Origin: Leishmania infantum JPCM5
Taxonomy: Eukaryota > Euglenozoa > Kinetoplastea > Trypanosomatida > Trypanosomatidae
Reading direction: 5' to 3'
DNA length: 64,000 nt
Assembly: GCF_000002875.2 (NCBI RefSeq)
Contig: NC_009416.2
Span: 379,501-443,500, forward strand
Position 1 is the stretch's first letter. The number at the start of each line of letters is the position of its first letter. Positions 12,115 to 23,900 of the stretch are shown here, piece by piece. A program made the translations under genes and the position numbers. The notes beneath the pieces were generated by a model, which saw only the letters and a list, made by a program, of their open reading frames with translations, searched no databases and was not told the DNA's origin.

Positions 12115-14116
12115 TGCATCCGGCCTTTTTTTTTCGCGATTATTATTTTTGTTGTTACTCCGAGTGGTGCTTTGTTTTTCGCCGTTTCCGGGGCTTAACC
12201 GCCCTTTTCGTTATCATCACCACAGCTTTTGTGTGTGTGTGTTGTTGTTTGTTGTGTGTGTAGGTGTCTGTCTATGAGTGTCTGTGGCTCGGCCATCTTC
12301 TCCTTGCCGCTGTTTCCTCCCGTTTTGAGGTGTCTTCTCCGTTGTGGCTCAGCCAGCGTCCAAAAAAGGGAGAGACATCCAAAAAAAAAATGAACGGAAA
12401 CATTTCAGCGCACAGACAGCAGCTGTGATCGAGCCGCGTTCCCGCTTCTTCTCGTTATTCTGCTGGTTGGAAATGAAGAAAAAGCAAAAGAACGGTAGGC
12501 TTTTCGCCGAGAAGATGGCGACTGACATCGGTCTCCCGTTTTTCTTGGCACTCTCTCTTTCAGTTCCGATGGAAAGAACAACATGGTCGAATGCTTTGGT
12601 AAGTACACGGGACCATCTACGTTGACCTCACTGGCCCTGAAGTTCCACTTGGGGGGCTCAGGGGATGGTGCGAGCAGCCGAAGGCCTCGTGAGCAAAGAA
12701 AAGGTATGCGTGCACACACAGACAAAAACGAATAGCAAGCCTGGTGCTACCTCGGTGCTGGGGCGTTTGCTCACCTCGTTTGTGATCTGTTCATCATTGA
12801 TCACGTTTTTTTTATTTTGCGCTTCTTCGCAGCTCTTCTGTTTCTTTCTTGCTAAGCGGGAGTGGCTCTCACCCCGGGGGGACCGATGAGGGAGTGCCCC
12901 TGGTTTTGCGTATGCGTAGGCGTGCGTGTGTGTGCGCGTGGCCATGCTGAAAGGGATTAAGGGTGTGAATGACTCAAATGTCAGCATTTATTTTTTCCCT
13001 TGAGTGTTTTTGTTTCCGTATTGTGCGTGTGTTCTGTGCATGCACTCACAGACACACAGACAAATACATATGTTCCTCTTGTTGTTAGCTCTCAACTGGC
13101 GCACACGCACACACGAAACCAACGGAAGGCCCCTCGTAGCTCTCTGTGCTCGTTTCCTCACCTTCATCGACGGTGCGAGGTCTTTCTCTTGCTAGCCCGT
13201 TGCTGCTTTATTTTCGTTTTTTTTTTCAACTTCTCTCTGTAAGTGCCTGCCCGCCTTGAAGGGCTGTTGGTGAACACCTCATGTGTCGCTCTGGCCTTGT
13301 TCCTTTTTTTTTTGCCTTTTTGTCTTCATAGCACTTGGATTCTTTCATTTTTTTTGTTTCATTTCTGTCTTCACTGCGGTTGCCGATAACACTGATTGTG
13401 TATGTCTTCTCCTGTTTTGCATTGCGCCGGTAGATTCCTTTTCGTGTGTGAGTCGCAAGATGCGGATGAGGAGGAGGGAGGAGAAAGGGAAGGTGCGGAC
13501 GGGTGATGTGCGGGGTAGGCCCCAGGCAGTGGCTGCCAAAGTGCTACACAGGGCTCTGTGGACGTTGCATGATGTCCTCTTTTTTTTTGTTTCAGCACCT
13601 TTCTTCCGTCCCTCCATGCGGACCGTGCGCATCAACGATGGCAAATCTTTGATATGTGGCATGCTCTGAGACCGTCTCTGCCTTGGCCTTCATCTCGTCT
13701 TCCATATTGAACAGTAGAACACAAATACATACAAACGCCCCCATCCCCCACCACCCACCCACACACACAGACACCTCCCAAAGAAAAAAAAAGCGTGCAC
13801 GTTTTTTTTTTCTGTTGCCCTCTTGAGCGCCTGCACAGAGCAGACATCCGTTTTTCACCCTCTCCCTCCCTCGTGCCACTCCCTCCTCTTACGATGCGGT
13901 CCCACCCTCCATTTGTGTGACACTTTTTTTTTCGGCGGCGTTTGCGCTTTTACCCGCTTGCCTGTCGTTGAACGCAGAGAGGGAGACGCACGCAACGGAA
14001 AAAAAAGAACGGCACATGAGCACCCACACGCAAAGATGTGCTTTATGCGCAATGGGAACTTGTATGGCTGCATATGTGAGCGTGCTATAAATGGTTGCGT
14101 GCACGTTCCTGTACTA

Positions 14117-14128
14117 CCCCCCCCCCCC
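14117..14128. repeat. C12 homopolymer
   Basis: Twelve consecutive C in the gene desert, followed by more C-rich sequence. Confidence 0.85.
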
Positions 14129-14971
14129 ACTCCCCCAATACTTCCACGGCCACCCCGTTCATAGCGACGTTTTTTTTTTTGCTTCTCGCTTTTGAGGCCG
14201 ACCATCTCCACCGCCAAAATACCTCTCTCTTCATTTGTTGTGGCGGGCACGCATACGCTCCTTTCCCGTGCCCCCGTTCTGCTTTGCTTGCTCCGATGCG
14301 TCTCTGCCTCCTTTTTTTTTCGTGCGTGTGTGTGTGTCGCCTTTCACTCTCTTTTTTCTTCATCTTTTTCGCTTCCCATGGAGAGTGCCTCTGCACGTCC
14401 TTTGACTGTTCTTTTATCTTTTCTGTCACCAAGACCTTCTTTGTTTCGCTTCTTCTGCTTGTGCGCTCCCGTGTGTGCGTGTATGCGTGCGTTAGTTGTT
14501 CTCTCTTCCTCGTCTCTCTTTTTCTTTTCTGTGGTGTTATTGGAGTCTTTTGTTGGGTTTCTCTTCTTTTTTTTCTGTGAGTGCGGACGTCTTCGCTTCT
14601 CCTCATCTTGATATTTGTCAGTTGCTCTGTGCGCGTGTGTGTGTGTGTCTCCGTTTCTGTGGTGGCAGTGTGAAAGACAAGCGGGAGTGCCGGCGATAGA
14701 TAGAGACGGTCGTGTCATGGGTGCTAGCGTACGTCTATTCCGTCGAGTTAGGCATTTCCGTGTGATGGCGGCTTCTCTAGGGCTCTGTTCCCTCGCTATC
14801 GCAGTTGACGTTTGGGCATCGGCTGCCGCCAAGCTCTCTGATGCAGCATGAAGGCACTCCAAGGAGTTCTCGATCAGTAACGTGGGCAACACATCACCAT
14901 GCGTGCGGACTCGAAAAAATTCAGCAATAAGTGGAAGAATAGATCATCGAAATGCGGTCGCGTGTGTATGT

Positions 14972-14985
14972 GGGGGGGGGGGGGG
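14972..14985. repeat. G14 homopolymer
   Basis: Fourteen consecutive G on the + strand, against the general pyrimidine bias, with a further G6 run about 10 nt downstream. A candidate G-quadruplex-forming stretch. Confidence 0.85.
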
Positions 14986-15561
14986 CAGAGCGGGGGGACG
15001 AAACGAGAGAAAGAGAGGCAGCCGTGCGAGAGATGTGAGTGGTGCTGCGATGCCTCTCTTCCACCCAACGCGGAGCTGCCGCGGCTTCCGGCTGCTCCTG
15101 CTCACCCGACCCTTTCTCTCTCTCATTGCTGTGCGACTGGATCCTGGACTGACTGGTGACGTCACTGCCGGAACACGGGCGTTGTCTGTAGCCCCTGCTG
15201 GGGTGTAGACCAGATAAGGCCATGGATAGCCTTCGGAGTGGTTCATGCCGTGAAAAACGACAAGGAAACCCGCCGCACAGACGCGCCGTGCTTCGATTCA
15301 CCGTGCTCTCTCGCCTCTTCAGTGGGACCCCAAGCCTTGGCATGATAAAACAAGAAGCAATGTCCTGGAGAAACGGGCATCAACGCTGTTCTCCCTCACA
15401 GCTCCTCCAGAGCATGCAAACGGCGACATTAGCAGACAGAGAGGTGAAGGCAGAGAGGAGCCATGGGAGAGGAGAAGCGTACCCGATGGGAAACCGAAAA
15501 ACTCTTTAGAGGCTCTCGGTGTCATCTTGATATTCTTTCCTCTCCATTCTCTGCTTCCCCG

Positions 15562-15945
15562 GGCCCGCGGCTTGCCCACCCCCTGCGTGGGCTCCCCCGG
15601 CACGCGGGGCTAGGCCAGCCCCTGCCACCCGCACGACGGACGCCACCGCTTTCCGCCCTCGAGCAGGACCGTGGACGTGGCCCGCGTTTGCATCATGGCA
15701 TGCGGTGCACCCGGGCCGGTGTGGCGCCGGTGGTACGGCAGGTGGGCGGTGAGGGGGGAGGGAGAGGCGGGGAAGAAGGCGGAGAGCCCGCTCGCCGCAT
15801 GGCCCCGCTTCGACGGCAGCGCGGTTCGTCGCGGAGGAGCAGGGTTGCGCCGTGGCGCAGCAGAGGGGTGGGTGAGCTGTGGCCGTGATATGGGCTTCCT
15901 TGCTGACCTGTTGGCGGCGGTAGAATGGGCACGTTGGTGTGTGAG
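15562..15945 (+). repeat. GC-rich dispersed repeat, truncated copy B
   Basis: This matches the 3' third of copies A and C. It aligns with A 6566-6933 at a constant offset of 8996 with no indel; the only difference noticed is A at 15735 where A and C have G. Beyond the end of A it shares about 16 nt more with copy C (through 15945), so A diverges earlier at its 3' edge. The left boundary is abrupt, at a GGCCCGCGG word inside the unit. Confidence 0.85.
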
Positions 15946-16989
15946 AGCGTCTTATCCTGTTTTCAGGTTTGAATGCGAATGGCAATAGTAGTAAAGGAAG
16001 TCCTTAAGAATCGGCGCCTGTAAGGGAGCAAGAGGAACGCGCTTCTCTCTGCGGTCTGCGTTCATGAGATCACGATGAGGAGTTGCGAGAGCGCTCCTAT
16101 GTCCTTCTTAGTGCTTATGTATTATTTCTGGTTTCCTCCGAATACTAGACTGTGTGAAGGCGAAGCACGGGGCAACGGACGTGTTGCTTCCGCGGGCAAC
16201 TGGGGAGCGAGGAATCATCGACGTGACTCGCTTCCGCTCTCTGCGTTAGGTGCTTGTGCTGCATGCCATGCTGCGTACTCTTTTTTTGTGTTTTTTTTTC
16301 TGCTTGATGGTACACTTGCCATCTCATATGGCGTTCGCAGGTCTTGCGTGCAGAGAAAAAAAATCTTCCACACGACTCACTCCCATTCTCTGTCTCTCTC
16401 TCCCTCTCTCTCGGTCCCTTGACACACGCCTCTTCTTCTGCGTCTGACCCTTCTGTTCACGCATGTCCCGCCTTTCAGCACAGTAGCTACTCCGGTTGCA
16501 ACTCACTACCGTATGTGTGGCAAGTGCCAAGGGGAATAAAGGTGCACAATCACGCTTGCACGAATACGACGTCGAACCTCGTGTGTGTGTGGGGGGGGGA
16601 TCCATGTGGTGCACGTGAATCCTATTAGTGCATTCTGTTGGGGTTTCGTTCTCGGTTGACCACGTGGTGTGCGCGCCTGGACGCTTCGCAAAGGTCGGTG
16701 TCGCCGTCGGCGCTTTTCGGTTCTGCGGTAAGTGCATGCCTTCACGGCTGCTGGCTTCGGTCTTTCCGGTTTGCCTTTGCCTCCTCTTGCCCGCGGTCTT
16801 CTTCTTCGCCGTCTCCCGTGCGCACCTCATTCGTCCCAAGACGCACAAAGCTCGGCTGCGTCGCGCCTCTCGTCACTGGGCGTGCTGCCCTGCAACGCTT
16901 GCGCCGGTGTTCGGAGGGAGGCACAGCCTTTCTCCCAACCCCAAATTCGCCTGGCTACCCAACAGCCGCGCGGCTGTCCTTTCCTGACA
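15946..16989 (+). other. Spacer and 5' flank of VPS23
   Basis: No gene is seen. The 5' part is mixed composition and the 3' part is pyrimidine-rich. A CTCT-rich stretch lies at 16390-16425 and a TG/G run at 16580-16600. The last ~240 nt contain the probable splice signal of VPS23. Confidence 0.6.
16752..16840 (+). promoter_or_regulatory. Candidate trans-splice acceptor, VPS23
   Basis: A long pyrimidine-rich stretch at about 16752-16835 has no convincing AG until 16839-16840, 150 nt upstream of the ATG. Inferred from pattern only. Confidence 0.4.
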
Positions 16990-18219
16990 ATGGAGCTGAC
17001 ACTGCATCAGGCGGCAGACATCTCGATTGTGTCGCAGTACTATTCTCCCGTCGCTGCGAGCGCCATCACGTACGCGATCAGCAACTTCCTTCCGTATGCG
17101 AACAACTTTCCCAACGCGAAGGTGCGGCTGACGCCTGGCAAGGACATTGCCGAGCCGCTGCACTTTGAATGCTTCTTGACGATCCGCAAGAGCCCCCAAG
17201 ACACTCAGGGTACTCCCCTGCTCGTGGTGATCTCCTTCGCGGATCATTATCCGCAGCAAATGCCGTCTGCCGTTCTCGTGCCGCCGCCTGGTGGGGAGAA
17301 GATTAAGCACCCGTACTCGGTCATGTCGATCGACGGACGCATCCAAGTGGAGTGCTTGTCGTTTTTGCGGGGGGTAGTGCGGCCGTACTCGTTGCTGGAC
17401 ATGCTGCTCGCCATTAGCGAGCAGTTTGAGCTGGAATATCCCCTCGTTGGGGCGAACTACGTTCCTCCTACCGCAGCGGCGAGTGATCTGCTCAGTGCTC
17501 AGAGTGCCGAGCTGAGCGATATGGACCCCGCCCGCCAGTCACTGGTACAGGAGGCGGCGGAGCGTGTCGTGATTGATGTGAACCAAAAAGCTAGCAAATA
17601 CCTTGACATGCGCGAGCAGGCTCTCCTGTACCTGCAGAAGCTGAACGAGTCGAACCGGGAGCTGCAAAGGGCTAAAGAGATCCTGACGGAACACCAAGAC
17701 GAGCTACAGGAGTACTTGCCCAGCGTAGGGAGCGTAAGCTCACTCGTGCGTCAGCTGGACGGGCACGAGGACACGGTAGAGGAGCACGCTAACTGCCTCG
17801 TCCCCGCTGATCCGCTGCAGGCGCGTGCGCTGGAGCTTCTGGCAGAGATTCATGCAGCGGACGACACGCTGGCGTTGTTGGAGGAGGGGCTGAAGCGAGA
17901 GTTGATGACCTGTGACGACTACGTCAAGAACGTCTCCGATGTCGGCCGAGAACAGTTCGTATCGCGGCACTTGTACTTGAAAGTATCGGATAAGCTAGGC
18001 AAGACAAGCAGCGGCGCAGCGGCCACCACACCCGTCTCCACACCACCCCCTGGCCAGTCGCCCCGCTCCCCACCAGAGGTGCCGCAGCGGCTCGCGCCGA
18101 CAGAGGCTCTGCGGATGGAGTTTCCGTCGGCTGATGTCGACGTCATTCGTGATGTTTTGGCGTCCGTGGAAGGTGACCTGACAATTGCCCGACAGCAGCT
18201 CAAGATGATGTTCCCCTAA
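16990..18219 (+). CDS. VPS23: ESCRT-I subunit VPS23/TSG101 with C-terminal CUE-like domain
   Basis: A 409-residue protein. Residues 1-155 form a UEV (inactive E2-like) domain; in the conserved GRIQV segment Gln119 occupies the E2 catalytic Cys position. Residues about 184-262 are coiled coil. Residues about 268-335 match the TSG101 steadiness box, which in other eukaryotes anchors the subunit in ESCRT-I. A Pro/Ser-rich linker (349-372) follows. Residues 371-409 look like a CUE/UBA ubiquitin-binding module: an MEFP motif, a GDLTIA segment and a final LKMMFP. The expected role is recognition of ubiquitinated cargo on endosomes for multivesicular body sorting. The reading frame is open upstream to 16732, but that stretch is splice-signal-like, so ATG 16990, which begins the UEV fold, is preferred. 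TSG101 itself normally ends at the steadiness box, so the CUE-like tail is unusual. Confidence 0.9.
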   Translation: MELTLHQAADISIVSQYYSPVAASAITYAISNFLPYANNFPNAKVRLTPGKDIAEPLHFECFLTIRKSPQDTQGTPLLVVISFADHYPQQMPSAVLVPPPGGEKIKHPYSVMSIDGRIQVECLSFLRGVVRPYSLLDMLLAISEQFELEYPLVGANYVPPTAAASDLLSAQSAELSDMDPARQSLVQEAAERVVIDVNQKASKYLDMREQALLYLQKLNESNRELQRAKEILTEHQDELQEYLPSVGSVSSLVRQLDGHEDTVEEHANCLVPADPLQARALELLAEIHAADDTLALLEEGLKRELMTCDDYVKNVSDVGREQFVSRHLYLKVSDKLGKTSSGAAATTPVSTPPPGQSPRSPPEVPQRLAPTEALRMEFPSADVDVIRDVLASVEGDLTIARQQLKMMFP

Positions 18220-18431
18220 GGAGGGAGTACGCTGCGGCGCCGCTTCCCACACTGGGTGCAATCACCTCCAAAAGCGCAGCAACGCCACGAATAGATACAG
18301 CGCCAGAGATCGCACGATGGGATCGTGGAAAGGCGAGATATTCGGAAGCGAAAGACGAGTTCTCTGCCATCGCTCTGCTTTACCTATGAGTTTGATGCGG
18401 CCTCCTAGCCGAGAAAGAGCCTCGCATCATG

Positions 18432-19604
18432 CATGCAACGACAGTCCCGCTTTGCGAAGCTGCCGTGCTCCCTGTGGACAGACGGCGCGCTGCAGGCGGG
18501 CGCCAAGGTTTGAGGGACCGCGATGCTTAATGATCATAATACACTCATCGATACAGCGTCAAGAGGCTGCGGCCGGCTTGCTTGCAGCTCTCGCGCTGGG
18601 TGGTAAGCGGTGGAACTTGGGACTGGATCTGCTGCGAGGATAGCTGGATCAGCAAAGACACAGCAAAACAAGCCCTGGGCGCTGCTGCTGCGGGGCTTGC
18701 TCTCCCTCCTCACGGCGCTGAGCACGGGCCCCAATACTGGGGCTGCTGGCCCGCCGCGCGCGTCTCTCATTTCAGCGCGTCATTGGCCATTGTGCGTGGG
18801 AAGCGAAGGGCAGAAGCCGACAAGCTTGCAAAGTGGGCCATGCCAGAGAGGGGGCGGCGCCGACGCCAACGTACAGGGCTGCTGCGCTGACGGGGCGACG
18901 GGCGGCCGTGCTCACCCAGCTGCGCGCGGGCAGGTGTCCGCACCCTGGATTCCTGCAGCGGTGGGGGTGGCACAGCGGCCCACGCCGACGCGCATGCGTG
19001 CGAGGGATGCGGCGTCTCCTCCGTGTGGCCGCGTGGGCTGATGCGGCGCAGATGCCGGGGACAGGACGAGCGCGCCCCGAACGGCACCACCGTGTGTGCC
19101 AGAGCCCGGTGTGGGAGGGTCTCCGCACCATATTGCGGAACGCCGCGGCTGGGGGGGGCGAGAGAGGGGAGAGAGGCCCGGCATGCAGGCAGTGTGTGTG
19201 GCCGGGCCTCGGAGGGCCCTGGCCCGCGGCTTGCCCACCCCCTGCGTGGGCTCCCCCGGCACGCGGGGCTAGGCCAGCCCCTGCCACCCGCACGACGGAC
19301 GCCACCGCTTTCCGCCCTCGAGCAGGACCGTGGACGTGGCCCGCGTTTGCATCATGGCATGCGGTGCACCCGGGCCGGTGTGGCGCCGGTGGTGCGGCAG
19401 GTGGGCGGTGAGGGGGGAGGGAGAGGCGGGGAAGAAGGCGGAGAGCCCGCTCGCCGCATGGCCCCGCTTCGACGGCCGCGCGGTTCGTCGCGGAGGAGCA
19501 GGGTTGCGCCGTGGCGCAGCAGAGGGGTGGGTGAGCTGTGGCCGTGATATGGGCTTCCTTGCTGACCTGTTGGCAGCGGTAGAATGGGCACGTTGGTGTG
19601 TGAG
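18432..19604 (+). repeat. GC-rich dispersed repeat, full copy C
   Basis: A near-exact direct copy of A (offset 12654, increasing to 12655 after an extra G in the run near 19150). Noticed substitutions are C at 19477 and A at 19575. It starts about 210 nt after the VPS23 stop, so it is probably in the VPS23 3' UTR or intergenic region. The last ~16 nt (19589-19604) are shared with copy B but not A. A 352-residue open frame on the - strand across this copy is GC-driven and not considered a gene. Confidence 0.85.
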
Positions 19605-20912
19605 GAGGAAGAGGGCTCGTTTTAGGTATTACGAGTGTGCGCCTCTTTTGGAGGTGTGTGTGAAGGCGGAGTTGCCTCCCAGTATGAGGTGGTTGTTGTG
19701 GGCGGTCAGCTCTTCTGCCTCTGTCCTTCGCGTTTAAATTTCTCGTTGGGGGCCCGTGGATGTGACATCGGCGTCTAGCTTCACGTTCCGTGGTCGAAGC
19801 GGTTGGACGGTGTGCAGTTTCTCTGACCAATGTTCTCTGCTTCTTGGACGCTTGCCGGAGGTCATAATCTTTGCGGTGACGTTTTGTGATTTGGTGGCGT
19901 GGATGCGCATCGTTTTCTCTGTCATCGTACGAAGTGTGTCAGGTGTCCGATGCATCCTCTCCTCCTGGTGGGTCTCGCTTCTGTGTATTTTGACCAGCTT
20001 TATTCTGTTTTCTTGTATCGGATGCGTGTGAAAGCCCCGCTGAGGGGCACATTCATACCGAGCGCAAAAGGTGCGGAGAAGTATGGCTGCAACGACAGAA
20101 GATGGAAAAACAACCGCGAATCGCGGCTTTTTTTTAGCGGGTATGGCACGCCACACATCTCTTAGAGATGCAAGGTCGAATGTCGACTTTGGGTTGGCCT
20201 TTTGCTATTCAGCTGTGTTTTTTATTCCCCCTCCCCCCCTCCCGCAGCGCTCTGAGTCGAAAGGCGAAGAGGAAGACTCATTGTCGCGGCGCACCTCTGA
20301 GCCTTGGCGTTCACCAGCGGAGGACGCTGCGTAGTTGCTTCCTGTTTTCTCGCTGACCTTTGGCGAAGAGGCGCCTTCATCATTACATTTGCGTGCATGT
20401 GCTTTCATGCCTGCAAAACCTTTCCTGTGCGCCTCACCCAGTCGCTCCTCCGCTCTCGACTTGCACTACCATCCCTCCTCTTTATAGTGCAGCTCGCTTG
20501 CTTGGTTGCGACCTGCCCTTTCACCGAAGGATCACATCTCCATGCACGACAAGGCTGCCGACACGCTTCGTCAGACACCGACAGGCACAGCACAAGCACA
20601 TTATACAACCGTACCCGAGAACGTCATACCTATCGACGCGGGCACCGTAGCAAACACATCCATCGTATGCACACGCGCACACACGCTTTTCTACTCTTCC
20701 TTTTCCCCGGCGACCTGATGCATCTTTGAGGCTGCAGTGCAGCGAGTAGAAAACCAAGCTACCACCCCCGCAGAGGGGCCTTGCCGTCGGTGAGGACCTC
20801 ACCAAAAGACCTCAGCGCGTCTTTGTGCTTATGTGTGTATGGTTTCGTTCGAAGCGCCGCTTCCCCGGCTCCGCAAGAGAAGCACACACACAAGCTCACA
20901 CGCCTTATAGCG
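19605..20912 (+). other. Spacer and 5' flank of the jouberin-like gene
   Basis: About 1.3 kb with no credible gene. It includes a C/T-rich stretch at 20223-20245 and the probable splice signal near 20690-20730. Confidence 0.6.
20686..20730 (+). promoter_or_regulatory. Candidate trans-splice acceptor, jouberin-like gene
   Basis: A T/C tract (about 20686-20708) is followed by an AG at 20729-20730, 183 nt upstream of the ATG at 20913. Inferred from pattern. Confidence 0.45.
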
Positions 20913-23900
20913 ATGAGCAACTCTTCTCTCTCCGTTAACCCGACGCCGCCGCCGCACGATGCTGAGGTATCAGTGATGAAGAAAGATGACGATGACGCCA
21001 CGCCGCAGCTTCTTGAGAGCTCACTCGCCGCGTCGCGGTCGCCAGCGCCGCTGCCGGCACTTCCACCTCCGCCAATTGTGGCGCAGATGATGAACCCTGC
21101 GGTGGCGCCACCGTCTCCAAGCTGTTCAAACCTCGTCGGCCGCGCCAATCACACAGCCGCGCTTGCATCACTGGTCACAGCTTCTAGGGGCTCCGACAGG
21201 GATGTCACCCGCCTTCGACGGCCGTCAGTCACGCGCATGCGGGAAACCCTTTCGTTCTCGTCGGCCTTGAGTGACCTGCCTGTGGTGCCAGCGATCCCGG
21301 TCCCCGACAACGCCGTCTCTTCCGTTACTCCGCCACCGCTTGCGAGCTCGCAGCAGAATGCCTCGCCCTCAGTGGACCTCGGTGCGCTTCCAGTAACGGG
21401 TTCGGAAACGTGCCCGCCCGTCCACAGCCCTCCATCTTCCCCAGTAGTGCCTTCTGCGTCGCCTCTCGCTGAAGACACGTCTCCGACGCTTACGCCGCCC
21501 CTCGAGGCGGCAGCGCTGTCGTTGCCTGCTCTGCCGCCGCCTCCAGCTCTACCACCAACGTCCACGCACACCGACGACGCGGCTCCTGTGAAAATACCTT
21601 TGTATCCATCGCATCCGACCGCTGCAGCGCTCGCAACGCCATCATGTGTGGAAGGAGTGCGTTCGATGGATACCACCACCTCTGCTGCTCCGGCAAACCT
21701 CCCTCACGCCGTCACATCACTCCTGCCGGTTCCTTCGGCACCTGCAGTCGTCGTGCCAGCGTCGCCGCTGCGGCCGCCGTCCGCGAGTGTCACGCCTGCG
21801 TCGCTGGTAGATACTCCTGCGCTTGCGGCGGCCGTCACAACTATGCCATCACCTGTCACGAATAGTCGGCCACAATACCTTCACTCCCAGCGACGGACTT
21901 TGGAAGCAGCGGCGCGCGATTTGCTCTCCGCCCGCAATGAACCAAAGGACCTTGTGATTTGCTGCACATCAACCTCCTCGTGCGGAGGTAGCAGTGACAG
22001 GAGCAGCACAGGTGGCGACAGCGGCTGCGTGAGGCGTACAACGCGCATCAGTCAAACTCGCGCCCGAGGAAGGCGGCGCCAGCGGCGCGGTGGTGCTCAC
22101 GCGAAAGCCGCTGCGAAGCCAGTCTCCTCGCGCCGGCGTCGGAAGACCCCCTCCTCCCATGGCGCATTGCCGAAGGTACAGCGGCCGCCTGCTGCACGTC
22201 TCTTTGAGGGCGAAGGCCAACGGGGGCCGTGGTTGTCGTCGGCGTTGCGAGAGAAGACGTCCATGCCATCGCAGAGCACAACCACACGGGCGCCGTATGG
22301 TGACACCAAGCGGAGAAAAAAGGGTCGTGGTGATCAAACTAGTCGGGGCTGTGGAAACACAGTGGCCACGGATGCAGCGGGCATGGATGGGGCGGCGCCT
22401 GCCGCTTCGGCCGGAGGTGGTGCCTCACCAACCGTGGGGGACGGGTCTGACGCACCCCTACTCTTCACGAGCCCTGCAGCGCGCTTGCATGCAGCGTACC
22501 AAAACAGCACTAAAAACAAAGGGCTCACAAAAGCAGAGGCGAGCCGACTGACTCAGAGATCGTTCCTGGGGAGCACGGACGCTGGACGACGGCACAAGAC
22601 GAATAGGTCGAGTGACGTGATCGCTGCCAATGATGGCGATGACACTGGCGGCACCGGTGGCGTGGGTACGGAGCTCGCGGTGCAATTCCGCGCCACGGGT
22701 GCTTTCAACGACGAGGACGAATGGGCACGACCATGGCACACCGGCAGCAGTGACGTCCGCAGTTGCCAAAGAGGGGGGAGCGCTGAAAGCACCACGTCGT
22801 CGAAGCTAGCCGCTGACAACGCATCCGACGAGCATGGCGTTGTGTTGGTCTTGACAATACGCGGTATGAGCCCTCTGCACGCCGACGCCGGCGTTGTGCA
22901 TCCCCTGGTGCGCGCGTGGGTCGTGAGCTGTGCGACGGGGCGCAGCCTGGTTCAGGCATCCACCTCTGTCCCCTGCGCCGTGACACATCCGTTTGATCTC
23001 CGCGCACACAAGACGCGCGCGCCGTGGTGGAACGCGCAGCTGGCTCTGCGGCTGAGTGCAGAACAAATGCGCACCGCGGCGGAGGACGCGATGCTTCTGC
23101 TGGAAGTCCTGGACTTTGGCAACGAGACCATCCACGGCTTTCCACTTATGCGTGAGGGGCTTTATCCCATCTGCTGGGGATTTCTGATGTTGCGCGGCTG
23201 CGCCGGTCGCTCGAACCTGCTCGCGGCAGACGACTTGCATGTGCAGCTTTACCGCTACCCTTCTCGCACGCCGTGGTACCTGTCTCTGCTTAGCGCGCTG
23301 ATCCCCGTCTCATGGTCCACGGCGGGCGCGGCATTTGAACCGCATGATGCAAGTGCAGCCCGCTTCTGCAGCAGCGGCCCCAGATCCTCCATCGCAAACG
23401 ACGTGCCAACCATCTACACCGTGTTTGCAAACGCAAACACCCGCAAGATTCCGTACGAGGGCTGCATCGTGCTCCGAGTACGTCAGACGAGCAACACCGC
23501 CTTCGTTCCTGACACGACGGAGATGCTCCTCTACGAGGAATACCTCCTCTCCATGCTGGCGGCCGATGGTGGGAGTGTCTCGGTGCCGCGCTCCTCCCGG
23601 TATGCTTGCGCAGCCGCCAATGACGAGGTGTCGCTGGGCCGGATGAGAGAGGAAGACTGCGTCCGCGGGGCAGCGATTCCAGCGAGCCCCTGGTCCACGA
23701 TAGTCCTCACCGAAAACTACTACCGAATGGACGGCGAGCGGTCATTGCTGCCGCACGAGATTCTGCAAACGACCGCAGTTCTGGGGGTGGTCACGTGCGT
23801 CTCCTTCGCCCATAGCGGCTCCTTCGTCGCGCTCGGCGTCTGTCGTCACCTCCAGCACGTGGTTGAGCTGCGTAATCCCCTGCTCCCTGAGATGGCCGTT

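Larger units (their letters stand above)
6934..15561 (+). other. Gene desert between repeat copies A and B
   Basis: About 8.6 kb with no credible CDS on either strand. The + strand is strongly T/C-rich, with many runs of 8-10 T. Short A/G-rich islands (for example 11030-11270 and 12340-12500) and microsatellites interrupt it. Open frames are low complexity (Phe/Leu/Ser/Cys on +, Lys/Arg/Glu on -) and lack the codon bias of the real genes. A small GC-richer patch lies at about 15050-15310. It may be an extremely long 3' UTR of the RRM gene, or it may contain untranslated or very short transcripts that sequence cannot reveal. Confidence 0.65.

Noticed and set aside
16734..16740. GTAAGTG sequence resembling a cis-intron donor before VPS23
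   Set aside because: Cis-introns are extremely rare in trypanosomatids, and the VPS23 frame downstream is complete without one.
18772..19830. 352-codon - strand frame across repeat copy C
   Set aside because: GC-driven; the corresponding frame is broken in copy A by the G-run indel and flanking divergence, so it is not a conserved element-encoded protein.
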